Assembly (NCBI RefSeq): GCF_017573505.1
Contig: NZ_JAGEOJ010000007.1
Span: 1 to 64,000 of the forward strand
Length of the DNA stretch: 64,000 nt
From: Actinomadura barringtoniae
Lineage (GTDB): Bacteria; Actinomycetota; Actinomycetes; Streptosporangiales; Streptosporangiaceae
Direction: 5' to 3'
The notes beneath the pieces are model-generated. The model had not been told where the DNA came from, searched no databases, and was given only the letters and a program-made list of their open reading frames with translations. A program made the position numbers and the translations under genes. The first letter of the stretch is position 1, and each line of letters begins with the position of its first letter. Of this stretch, positions 55,234 through 63,431 are shown in pieces.

Positions 55234-55896
55234 GTGCGGAGCAAGGGCGAGGAGTTCCGGCGGAGCGGGCTGACCTTGGGCGATGCGGCCCGGCTGTTCA
55301 TGAGCTATCCGAACGCCAAGGTGCTGCTGCCCGTCACGGGCGCGGCCGTCGCGGCGCGGCTGGCGATGGGGCGGTTCGGCAAGAAGGACGCGGCGGTGAT
55401 CGCGGCGACGGTCGCGATCGAGCCGTTCGTCGAATGGCTGATCCACGTGAACGTCCTGCACCTCGGCCCGAAGCGGCTGCGCGGCCGTACGGTCGAGCTG
55501 CCGTCCTCACGCAAGCACCGCGAGCACCACAGGGACCCGCGCAACCCCGACATCCTCTTCGTGCCCGCGCTCGTTCCGACGATGGCCGGGATCGCCGGGA
55601 TCAACGTCGCGCTGCTGCGCAAGCCGCGCCCGGCGCTCACGGGCGTCGCGGCCTCGTTCGCGTTCCTGACCGCCTACGAGTGGACGCACTTCCTGATCCA
55701 CTCGTCGTACAAGCCCAAGACGGCGCTCTACAAGACGCTGCGCCGCACGCACCAGCTGCACCACTTCCGCAACGAGAAGTACTGGTTCGGCATCATCACG
55801 CCGGTCTCGGACAAGGTCCTCGGCACCTACCCGGCCAAGGAGGACGTCCCGCCCTCGCCGACCGTCAAGACCCTGGGCGTGACCGAGGCCGCCTAG
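55234..55896 (+). CDS. fatty acid hydroxylase/sterol desaturase family protein
   Basis: A 220-residue membrane di-iron protein. His clusters are SSRKHREHHRDPRN, EWTHFLIHSSY and RRTHQLHHFRNE, which ligate iron in this superfamily. Hydrophobic segments include LLPVTGAAVAARLAM and MAGIAGINVALL. It likely hydroxylates or desaturates a lipid such as a hopanoid or carotenoid. GTG 55234 follows AGGAGGAACT (GTG 55231 equally possible). A 27-bp perfect palindrome between the promoter and ribosome site indicates tight repression. Confidence 0.85.
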   Translation: MRSKGEEFRRSGLTLGDAARLFMSYPNAKVLLPVTGAAVAARLAMGRFGKKDAAVIAATVAIEPFVEWLIHVNVLHLGPKRLRGRTVELPSSRKHREHHRDPRNPDILFVPALVPTMAGIAGINVALLRKPRPALTGVAASFAFLTAYEWTHFLIHSSYKPKTALYKTLRRTHQLHHFRNEKYWFGIITPVSDKVLGTYPAKEDVPPSPTVKTLGVTEAA

Positions 55897-55921
55897 CCTC
55901 CCGGAGGAGACAGGCGGCCTC
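55885..55921. terminator. bidirectional terminator overlapping a stop codon
   Basis: Arms GAGGCCGCCT and AGGCGGCCTC with a loop of about 17 nt (inner CTCC/GGAG pairs), between the hydroxylase-like gene and the converging Tap-like gene. Confidence 0.65.
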
Positions 55922-55934
55922 GGGCCCCTTGGAG

Positions 55935-57545
55935 TTAGAAGCGGATGCGCGGTGGCGTGCGCGGGATGGACGTGGTCTGGCCGGACTTCAGGGTCTTGGC
56001 CTTGGCGGCCGCGGCCGTCGGGTCCGGGTCGGGCAGCGGGGCGCAGATCTTGTCGGCGCCGTAGCCGGCCTTGCCGGTCCGCTTCGGCAGCGTCCCGTTC
56101 AGCAGGTAGTCCGCGATCGTGTTGTCGACGCACTCGTCACCGAAGAGCGAGTCGGCGTGGGTCGCGCCGCCCGGCTCGGCCAGCAGGACCGAGTTCGGGT
56201 ACAGCTTGCGGACCTGCAGGCTGCCCTCGTACGGGGTCGCCGCGTCGTTGGTCTCGTCGATCAGCAGCGCGGGCGCCACCTTGCGGCCGTCGATCTTCAC
56301 CGGGTGCCCGGCCTTGGCCGGCCAGGTGAGGCACGGCGCGTTGAACCAGGCGTTGCCCCAGGTGAGGAACGGGTACTTGCGGTAGAGCGACCAGTTGTCG
56401 CGCTGCCACTTGCGCCAGCTGAGCGGCCACTGCACGTCGGTGCACTGGACGGCGCTGTAGCCGACGAAGCCGTTGTCGGTCGCGGCCCGGTCCTCCGGGG
56501 TGGCGTTGCCGTACAGGTCGGCGATGCCGGCCGCGTCACCCTTGTTGACCAAGGCCGACAGGGCGTTGCCGATGTCGATCCAGCCGAACCGGTAGTACGC
56601 GGCGCCCTGCACGACGTCGGTGAGCTCGTCCGGGCCGACCGTGCCGTTCGGCGCCTTGGTCAGCTTGTCCAGCTGGCCGTAGTAGGCCTTCTGCACGGCG
56701 CGCTCGGTGGTGCCGAGGTGGAACACCGAGTCGTACTTGGCCAGCCAGGCGAAGTAGATCTTGGAGTTCTTGTCGAACGCCACGTCCTGGGCGAGGTTGG
56801 CGTCGTACCAGACGCCGCGCGGGTCGACGTTGCTGTCCAGCACCATCCGCCGCACGTTCTTCGGGTGCAGCGAGGAGTAGACCTGGCCGAGGTAGGTGCC
56901 GTACGAGAAGCCGTAGAAGTTGATCTGCTTCTGGCCGAGCGCGGTGCGGATGCTCTCCATGTCGGCGACCGAGTCGGTCGTCTTGTCATGGTTCAGCAGC
57001 CCGATCTTGTCGTTCTTGGCGCACGCGGCCGAGTAGCCCGCGGACTTGCCGAGCCAGGTCCGCTCGATCTGCCTGGTCTTCGGCACGTACGGGGTGCGCG
57101 GGCCCTTGAAGTAGTCCGGGTCGCACTGCAGCGCCGGCACGCTGGAGCCGATGCCGCGCGGGTCGAAGCCGATCCAGTCGTAGCCGCCCGCCGCGTCGTT
57201 CGGCACGTAGTAGCGCAGGACCGACAGGGTGAGGCCGCTCGCACCCGGACCGCCCGGGTTGGTGAGCATGATGCCCTGGTAGGCCTTCTTCGGGTCGTGC
57301 TTGATCATCGAGACCGCGAGCTTGATCTGCGTACCGCCCGGGTGCCGGTAGTCCAGCGGCACGGACAGGAAGCCGCAGACCGCGTGGTACGTCGAGCCGA
57401 ACGTACCCGGGCACTGCTTCCAGTCGATGCTCTGGACGGCGCCCGTGGACGGCGCCGCGGGAGCCGCTCCGGCGGAGGGTGCTACGGCAGCGAGTCCGGT
57501 CAGGCTGAGACCGGCGGCCGCGGCTGTGGCGATGAGCCTCTTCAC
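55935..57545 (-). CDS. secreted tripeptidyl-aminopeptidase-like alpha/beta hydrolase (Tap family)
   Basis: A 536-residue exported S33-type peptidase. Signal peptide VKRLIATAAAAGLSLTGLAA ends near GAAPAA. The oxyanion region is NPGGPGASG, the nucleophile elbow YGFSYGTYLGQVYS, then Asp in DETNDAATPYEGS and His in GATHADSLFG with the C-terminal Tap domain (CVDNTIADYLLNGTLP). Six or more Cys suggest disulfides. It releases tripeptides or related fragments from extracellular proteins. GTG start with AAGGAGCACC. Confidence 0.9.
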   Translation of the reverse strand: MKRLIATAAAAGLSLTGLAAVAPSAGAAPAAPSTGAVQSIDWKQCPGTFGSTYHAVCGFLSVPLDYRHPGGTQIKLAVSMIKHDPKKAYQGIMLTNPGGPGASGLTLSVLRYYVPNDAAGGYDWIGFDPRGIGSSVPALQCDPDYFKGPRTPYVPKTRQIERTWLGKSAGYSAACAKNDKIGLLNHDKTTDSVADMESIRTALGQKQINFYGFSYGTYLGQVYSSLHPKNVRRMVLDSNVDPRGVWYDANLAQDVAFDKNSKIYFAWLAKYDSVFHLGTTERAVQKAYYGQLDKLTKAPNGTVGPDELTDVVQGAAYYRFGWIDIGNALSALVNKGDAAGIADLYGNATPEDRAATDNGFVGYSAVQCTDVQWPLSWRKWQRDNWSLYRKYPFLTWGNAWFNAPCLTWPAKAGHPVKIDGRKVAPALLIDETNDAATPYEGSLQVRKLYPNSVLLAEPGGATHADSLFGDECVDNTIADYLLNGTLPKRTGKAGYGADKICAPLPDPDPTAAAAKAKTLKSGQTTSIPRTPPRIRF

Positions 57546-57675
57546 GGTGCTCCTTCGCTGGCCCAGGCAAGACGCGTGGGCCGCTGTCGAGGGGATAACA
57601 GCCGTCAAGAACTCTGCGCACGTTGTCCGTGTTTGTGGAGATGCTGGGGGTTTGGATGCCGAATTGTTACCCGAG

Positions 57676-58254
57676 CTAACTAAGCCCGCGACGTCCCGGT
57701 CTCCTGGTCCAGATCATCAACCGCCCGCACTCGCCCGGCGCCTCCGGCGTCCGTTCGTCCACCCGGTCGAGGCTGTAGCCGAGCCGCCGGGGCACGCCCG
57801 CACTCGCGACGTTGGCCTCGTCGCAGCGGATCTCCACACGTTCGGTGCCGGGCACGGCGAGCGCGATGTCGGTGAGCGCCCCTGCGGCGGCCGTGGCGAT
57901 GCCTCGGCGGGTGTAGGAGGTGCGGACCCAGTAGCCGATGTCCCAGGCGTTCGGGCCGACGCGGCGGTGGAGGCCGATCGTTCCGGCGAGCGTGCCGTCG
58001 GCGCCGAAGATGCCGTACTCGTACGCCTCGCCGGTGTCCCAGCGGTAGCGCGAGACGGCCATGTGCTCGCGTTCGGCGGCGAGCGTCGGCGCCTGCGTCA
58101 TCCACGGCATCCAGAGCCTCAGCTCCGGTGCCGACTCGGTCACCGCCGCGAACAGCGCACGATCATCCTCGTCCGCCCAACGCCGGAGGAACCACCCCGA
58201 CGCCACCATCTCCTCCGGAAGCCCACTCACACCTCTCATTCTGAACGGAACCAT
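57676..58254 (-). CDS. RimJ/RimL-type GNAT acetyltransferase
   Basis: A 192-residue GNAT protein. The fold starts SGWFLRRWADEDDRALFAAV; motif A is SYTRRGIATAAAGALTDIAL and motif B CDEANVASAGVPRRLGYSLD. The arrangement fits N-terminal-amino or ribosomal-protein acetyltransferases of the RimJ/L group, though actual substrates vary. The first residues before MRGVSG may be dispensable. Confidence 0.85.
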   Translation of the reverse strand: MVPFRMRGVSGLPEEMVASGWFLRRWADEDDRALFAAVTESAPELRLWMPWMTQAPTLAAEREHMAVSRYRWDTGEAYEYGIFGADGTLAGTIGLHRRVGPNAWDIGYWVRTSYTRRGIATAAAGALTDIALAVPGTERVEIRCDEANVASAGVPRRLGYSLDRVDERTPEAPGECGRLMIWTRRPGRRGLS

Positions 58255-58283
58255 GATCTTAAGCAGCTCGATATTCGCCGGGT

Positions 58284-59132
58284 CTAGCCCTGCAAGACTC
58301 CCAGGTCGAGGGCGGCGAGGCGGGCGGGATCGGTCACAACGTCGACCTCGGTGACGTGGTCGCCGTCGACGGTGAGCCTGATGGCGACGGCCAGGCGGCC
58401 GTTCGGGGCGACGAGGATGCCCGCGACGCCGTCGACGAGGGCCAGGCGGGCGAAGCGGGCCCGGGCCACGTTGGTACGGGTCTCCTCGGCGACGTTCCGG
58501 GCGCCGCGCAGGTCCGGGCGGGCGTCGGAACGGCGGACGACGTCGGGGGCGAGCACCGACACCAGGCCGTCGAGATCGCCGGCACGGGACGCGGCGAGGA
58601 AGGCCTCCACCACCGCGCGCTGCCGGTCCAGGTCGGGGGGTGGCAGCGCGGGCGTTCCGTCGATGCGGGCGCGGGCGCGGCTGGCGAGCTTCTTGGTGGC
58701 GACCTCGGTCTTGCCCACGATGCCGGCGATCTCGGCGAACGGCACCGAGAACATGTCGTGCAGAACGAAGGCGACGCGTTCGTCGGGGCCGAGGGCGTCC
58801 AGGACCACCAGCAGGGCGAGACCTACTGAGTCGGCCAGCACCGCCTCGCCCTCGGGGTCGTCGTTTGCTGCCAGGTCCAGTTCGGCCATGTCGGCGAGGG
58901 TCTCGCTTCGGCGGCGGCGAGCGCGCAGCATGTCCAGGCAGATCCGGCTGATGATCGTGGTCAGCCAGCCGGGGAGGTTGACCACGCCCGAGGCGCCGTC
59001 ACGGGAGGCGCGCAGCCAGGTCTCCTGGACCGCGTCGTCGGCCTCGTCGGCCGAGCCGAGCATCCGGAACGCGACCCCGCGCAGATGGCGGCGGGCCTCG
59101 TCGAAGCGCACGGCCAGCTCGGCCTGGTCCAT
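58284..59132 (-). CDS. ECF sigma factor with SnoaL-like C-terminus (ECF41-like)
   Basis: A 282-residue sigma-70-family factor. Region 2: ARRHLRGVAFRMLGSADEAD and WLTTIISRICLDMLRARRRR; region 4: MFSVPFAEIAGIVGKTEVAT. The C-terminal NTF2/SnoaL domain (AVVEAFLAASRAGDLDGLVS; VDGVAGILVAPNGRLAVAIR) is typical of ECF41-type factors, where it modulates core binding in place of an anti-sigma. It starts 3 bp after the LAL gene stop, so it is cotranscribed with it. Confidence 0.88.
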   Translation of the reverse strand: MDQAELAVRFDEARRHLRGVAFRMLGSADEADDAVQETWLRASRDGASGVVNLPGWLTTIISRICLDMLRARRRRSETLADMAELDLAANDDPEGEAVLADSVGLALLVVLDALGPDERVAFVLHDMFSVPFAEIAGIVGKTEVATKKLASRARARIDGTPALPPPDLDRQRAVVEAFLAASRAGDLDGLVSVLAPDVVRRSDARPDLRGARNVAEETRTNVARARFARLALVDGVAGILVAPNGRLAVAIRLTVDGDHVTEVDVVTDPARLAALDLGVLQG

Positions 59133-59135
59133 CGA

Positions 59136-61781
59136 TCAGCCTTCCAGGTGCGGTCCGGCCATCGCGGCCAGCTCGGTGCGGTTGGTGACTCCGAGCTTGG
59201 CGTACACGTGCGACAGATGCGTCTTGACGGTGCTGCGGCTCATGAAGAGCCGGGATCCGATCTCGGGGTTGCTGAGGCCCTCTACCGTCAGCCGCACGAC
59301 GCTCTGCTCGGTAGGGGTGAGGCTTGCCCAGCCGGAGGACGGCCTGCCGCGCTTGCCTCGGGCCCTGCGCGCGTAGTCGACGGCATCGCGCAGGCTGAGA
59401 ACGGTGCCTTCGTAGGGCTGTTGGGCGGCTGCCGGGGTTAGGCGGGGTGCGCCCATTTCTTGTCTTGCGTGGTTGCAGGCTGCTTGGAGACGTGCGGCTT
59501 CGGTTGTTCCGGGGGCTAGGTCGGCCAGGGCTTCCAGACTGTCGACGCATGGCAGCCACAGGCCGTGCTCGACGCGCAGGGCGAGTGCCTCGTGGTGGAG
59601 CTCTTCGGCGCGTTCGGGCTCTGGGGTGAGGAAGGCGGACTGTTCGAGGGCATCGGCCTCCACACTGGGCATTCCGATCTTGCGGGCCAGGGTGAGAGCG
59701 CGTTCGCAGGCTTGGGCGGCGGCCTCGGTGTCGCCGGTGGCCCGGTGCGCGGCGGCGAGGCCGGTCAGCGTCTGCGGGGCCAGGTAGAGGTCCACGCCCT
59801 CGGGCAGCCAGGCGGTCTCGCGGCCGAACCAGGCGACCGCCTCGGCGGGCCGTCCCGACCACAGGTGCAGGTTGGCGACGGCGCGCGCGAAGCCGGGGAT
59901 GAACGGCGATGGATCGGTGGCCTCGACCAGCCTGATCACCGGATTGAGGGCGGCCCACGCCGCGTCCACGTCGCCTGCGGTCGCCTCCACGATGGCCACG
60001 GCCGCGGCGGCCGATCCGACCCGGTGGTGATCGGCGAGGGGGCGGGCGACGGCCGCGCCCTCGGCGGCCAGTTCGCGGGCGCGGGCGACATCGCCGGTGA
60101 TCAGCGCGCTCCCGGCCAGGTAGCCGAGCGCGGTGGACGCGACGCCGCGGTCCCCGCGCCTGACCAGGCCGTCGACCGCCTCCTGGAGGTGCTTCACCGC
60201 CTCCGCGTGCTCGTCGCGCAGGTGCAGAACGATCCCCATCAGCGCGGTGGCGCCGTCGATCACGAAGCCCTCGCCGATCTCGCGGGCCCGCGCACGTGCC
60301 TGCTTCGCCTCCGACCAGCCGGTGTCCAAGTCCAGGGCGAACACCGCGACCGCGCCGAGGAGCCGGGCCATGGAGGCGGTCGCCGCGTCGCCGGTCTCGG
60401 TCGCGATCTCCATCGCGGCCTGCGCGGCGTCGTACTCCAGCCCGTCGGGACGCGTGGTGTCGGCGACCAGGGACAGCCCGGTGAGGAGGCGGGCCTGCAG
60501 CCCGGTCCGTTCACCCGCTCCAAGGTCGACGGCGCGTTGGAGCAGGTCGAGGCCCTCGCGACCCCGGTCGTTCAGGTGCCAGAGCCAGGGCAGGCCCGCC
60601 GCGAGCCGCCGGCCGCGCTCGGGGTCGTCCCGCGACAGGCCCCAGTCGATGGCCGCCCGCAGGTTCTCCTGCTCGGCGCCGATCGTGGCGCGCCAGGCGT
60701 CCTTGTCGCGGCCGAGCAGCGGCGCGGCCTCCTCGGTGAGGGCGAGGAACGCGTCCAGATGGCGGTCGCGGATGCCGTCCCGTTCACCGGAGGCCTCGAG
60801 CCTGGCCACCGCGTACTGGCGGATCGTCTCCAGCATGCGGTAGCGGGCGACCTCACCCCGGGTGTCGGCGATGACCAGCGACTTGTCGACAAGGCGACGC
60901 AGCCCGGCGACGACCTCGCCGTCACAGACCGCGCGGGCCGCCGCGAGCGTGAACCCGCCCTGGAAGACGCCCAGCCGCCGGAACAGCACGCGATCGGCCT
61001 CGTCCAGCAGGTCGTGGCTCCACGCCATCGACGCCGCCAGCGTCTGATGCCGCGCCGCCACCCCGCGCGGGCCCCGCACCAGCAGCGCGAACCGGTCGTC
61101 CAGGCCCTGGAGGATCTCGCGCTCCGACAGCGTGTCCGACCAGGCCGCGGCCAGCTCGATCGCCAGCGGGATGCCGTCCAGCCGGATGCACGCGGTCCGT
61201 ACCGCCTCCGACCGGGCCGTACGCCCCGCCCGTTCCTCGAACAGCGCGAGCGCGTCGGCGCCGCTGAGCGGCGGCACCCGCCAGACGACCTCGCCCGCGA
61301 CGCCCAGCGGCTCGCGGCTGGTGGCGAGAACGGTCACGCCCGGGCACGCGGTGATCAACTCGACCACCAGGTCCGCCGCCGCGCCGATGACGTGCTCGCA
61401 GTTGTCCAGGCACAGCAGCAGCGGCCGGTCGCCGATCTGCTCCGCGAGGGCGCCGGCCGAGGACGGCAGGACCCCGGCGGCGGCCGCCACGAGTTCGGGG
61501 ACCAGGCGCGGCTCCGCGGTGGTCGTCAGGTCGACCCAGCGGGCGTCGGTACGGGCCGCCGCGGCCTGGAGCGCCAGGCGGGTCTTGCCGCAGCCGCCCG
61601 GCCCGACGAGGGTCACCAGCCGCGCCTCGTCCAGCGCGGCGGCGACCGCGTCGAGCTCGGCCGTACGGCCCACGAACGTGGTCAGCGGCCTCGGCACGGC
61701 TGCCGCGGGCGTCTCAGTACTTCCCGAGGGGGGTCGACCCCCCACACCCCCCGGGCCGACTTCGTCGGAGTCAGTGGTCAT
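59136..61781 (-). CDS. LuxR-family regulator with NB-ARC-type ATPase (LAL-like)
   Basis: An 881-residue regulator. P-loop VTLVGPGGCGKTRLALQAAA, Walker B PLLLCLDNCEHVIG, sensor VTVLATSREPLGV and GIPLAIELAAAWSD are the signatures of the AfsR/LAL ATPase group. A TPR-like helical middle precedes the HTH LTPTEQSVVRLTVEGLSNPE and MSRSTVKTHLSHVYAKLGVT. It heads a two-gene operon with the ECF sigma factor and faces a RibD-like gene across two GGCCGAT palindromes. The inducer is unknown. Confidence 0.9.
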   Translation of the reverse strand: MTTDSDEVGPGGVGGRPPSGSTETPAAAVPRPLTTFVGRTAELDAVAAALDEARLVTLVGPGGCGKTRLALQAAAARTDARWVDLTTTAEPRLVPELVAAAAGVLPSSAGALAEQIGDRPLLLCLDNCEHVIGAAADLVVELITACPGVTVLATSREPLGVAGEVVWRVPPLSGADALALFEERAGRTARSEAVRTACIRLDGIPLAIELAAAWSDTLSEREILQGLDDRFALLVRGPRGVAARHQTLAASMAWSHDLLDEADRVLFRRLGVFQGGFTLAAARAVCDGEVVAGLRRLVDKSLVIADTRGEVARYRMLETIRQYAVARLEASGERDGIRDRHLDAFLALTEEAAPLLGRDKDAWRATIGAEQENLRAAIDWGLSRDDPERGRRLAAGLPWLWHLNDRGREGLDLLQRAVDLGAGERTGLQARLLTGLSLVADTTRPDGLEYDAAQAAMEIATETGDAATASMARLLGAVAVFALDLDTGWSEAKQARARAREIGEGFVIDGATALMGIVLHLRDEHAEAVKHLQEAVDGLVRRGDRGVASTALGYLAGSALITGDVARARELAAEGAAVARPLADHHRVGSAAAAVAIVEATAGDVDAAWAALNPVIRLVEATDPSPFIPGFARAVANLHLWSGRPAEAVAWFGRETAWLPEGVDLYLAPQTLTGLAAAHRATGDTEAAAQACERALTLARKIGMPSVEADALEQSAFLTPEPERAEELHHEALALRVEHGLWLPCVDSLEALADLAPGTTEAARLQAACNHARQEMGAPRLTPAAAQQPYEGTVLSLRDAVDYARRARGKRGRPSSGWASLTPTEQSVVRLTVEGLSNPEIGSRLFMSRSTVKTHLSHVYAKLGVTNRTELAAMAGPHLEG

Positions 61782-61814
61782 CGCCGTCCAGTCTCCCAGG
61801 GCGGATCTCAACCA

Positions 61815-61860
61815 GGCCGATGCCCGGGCATCGGCCAGGTGGCCGATGTTCCGATCGGCC
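61815..61860. promoter_or_regulatory. two adjacent GGCCGAT palindromes
   Basis: GGCCGATGCCC/GGGCATCGGCC (61815-61836, perfect 22 bp, no spacer) and GGCCGAT-GTTCCG-ATCGGCC (61841-61860) share the same half-site. They lie in the divergent gap between the LAL-like and RibD-like genes, a likely operator pair. Confidence 0.65.
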
Positions 61861-61919
61861 TGAAACGGCAGCGTAGAGCGTGTTCGAAGACATCACCGCC
61901 ACACCGCAGGGAGAACACG

Positions 61920-62513
61920 ATGAGCAAGGTCATCGCCAACATGTCCATGTCCCTCGACGGCTTCATCGCCGACCCGGCCGACGGCATCGACCGGCTCTTC
62001 GGCTGGATGGGCAGCGGCGACGTCGAGGTGCCGACCGCCGTGGAGTGGGCGACGTTCCGGATGTCGCCCGCCAGCGCCGAGTACATGCGCACGTCCATGG
62101 AGAGCGTCGGCGCGCTGATCACCGGCCGCCACCTGTTCGACATCACCCAGGGCTGGGGCGGCACCCACCCGCTGGGCGTGCCGATCGTGGTCGTCACCCA
62201 CCGCGAGGCCCCCGCCGACTGGCCGCACACCGAGACGTTCACCTTCACCGGCGGCGTCGAGGAGGCGGTCGAGGCCGCCACGAAGGCCGCCGGGGACAAG
62301 GACGTCGTGGTCGCCAGCGCCAAGATCGCCCAGCAGTGCCTGGACGCGGGCCTGCTGGACGCCGTCCACATCGACCTGGTGCCGGTGCTGCTCGGGTCGG
62401 GCGTCCGCTGGTTCGAGAACCTCGGCAAGTCCCCGGTGCAGTTCGGCGACCCGACCGTCATCGAGGGCAACGGCGTGACCCACCTCGCCTACGAGGTCAC
62501 CAAGCGAGCGTGA
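61920..62513 (+). CDS. RibD C-terminal-like reductase
   Basis: A 197-residue dihydrofolate-reductase-fold protein: SKVIANMSMSLDGFIADPAD, SVGALITGRHLFDI, PIVVVTHREAPADWP, VVVASAKIAQQCLDAGLLDA and LVPVLLGSGVRWF. Divergent from the LAL-like regulator across the GGCCGAT palindromes, so probably its target. Third member of this family in the window; the conserved GRHLF/GRRTY site is kept. Confidence 0.85.
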   Translation: MSKVIANMSMSLDGFIADPADGIDRLFGWMGSGDVEVPTAVEWATFRMSPASAEYMRTSMESVGALITGRHLFDITQGWGGTHPLGVPIVVVTHREAPADWPHTETFTFTGGVEEAVEAATKAAGDKDVVVASAKIAQQCLDAGLLDAVHIDLVPVLLGSGVRWFENLGKSPVQFGDPTVIEGNGVTHLAYEVTKRA

Positions 62514-62534
62514 CCCGCCACCGATCCGGTCTGG

Positions 62535-63239
62535 TCAGCCGCCCGACTCGACCAGCCCGCTCTGGTACGCCGAAGCCACGGCCTGCGCGCGATCGCGCAG
62601 GCCGAGCTTCATGAGGACCCGGGTGAAGTGCGTCTTCACCGTCGCCTCGCTGATCACCAGGCGGGCGGCGATCTCCGCGTTCGACAGGCCCCGCGCGACC
62701 TCCTTGAGGATCTGGAGCTCGCGCGGGGTCAGTCCGCGCAGCCGTTCCGGCGGCACCGACGCGGGCTGTGAACGCGTCGTGAGCTCGCGCACCAGCCGCC
62801 CCGTCACCACCGGATCGAGCCACCCGTGCCCCGCCGCCACCGCGCGCACGGCGAGCACCAGCTCGGCCGGGCCGGTGAACTTCAGCAGGAACCCGGCGGC
62901 GCCCGAACGCAGCGCGTCGATCACCAGGTCGTCGGCGTCGTACGTCGTGAGGATGAGGACGCGGACCGGCGGATCGGGCCCGTCCGCGACGCCGGCGCGG
63001 GACGCGACGCCCGCGCGGGCAGCGTCCGCGACGATGGCGCGGGTCGCCTCCACGCCGTCCATGCCGGGCATCCGCACGTCCATGACCACGACCTGCGGGC
63101 CCAGCAGGCGGGCCGCCTCGACGGCCGCCGCGCCGTCGCCGACCTGGCCCACCACCTCGATGTCCGGCTCGGCGTCCAGCAGCATGGCGAGCCCCGCCCG
63201 CATCACCGGCTGGTCGTCGGCCAGCAGCACTCGGATCAT
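62535..63239 (-). CDS. NarL/FixJ-family response regulator, orphan
   Basis: A 234-residue response regulator. Receiver: acidic pocket LLADDQPVMRAGLA, phospho-Asp54 in VVVMDVRMPGMDG, Thr in LILTTYDADD and Lys in FLLKFTGPAELV. LuxR HTH: LTPRELQILKEVARGLSNAE and ISEATVKTHFTRVLMKLGLR. A short repeated insertion ARAGVASRAGVADGP lengthens the loop before the fourth strand (VRVLILTTYD). No histidine kinase gene adjoins within the window. Confidence 0.9.
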   Translation of the reverse strand: MIRVLLADDQPVMRAGLAMLLDAEPDIEVVGQVGDGAAAVEAARLLGPQVVVMDVRMPGMDGVEATRAIVADAARAGVASRAGVADGPDPPVRVLILTTYDADDLVIDALRSGAAGFLLKFTGPAELVLAVRAVAAGHGWLDPVVTGRLVRELTTRSQPASVPPERLRGLTPRELQILKEVARGLSNAEIAARLVISEATVKTHFTRVLMKLGLRDRAQAVASAYQSGLVESGG

Positions 63240-63431
63240 CGAAACCCCCGTGGGGCCACCGCGTCTGAGAGCCGGCGCGGCGCCCCTACGTCCATGAAAC
63301 ACCGCGGCCTCCCGCCGGGAAACCGGATACTTCAACGGTCTTAGGCCCGCGCCGGACTACGCGCCTGGGTGCAGGGCAAGTCCACCGCACCGGTGGACGA
63401 TTCCGGCCACGGACCGCGTCACCATGGCGCG

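Noticed and set aside
59565-61919. Upstream part of a 982-codon plus-strand ORF ending with the RibD-like gene
   Set aside because: Only the segment from ATG 61920 has family motifs; the rest is antisense to the LAL-like gene.
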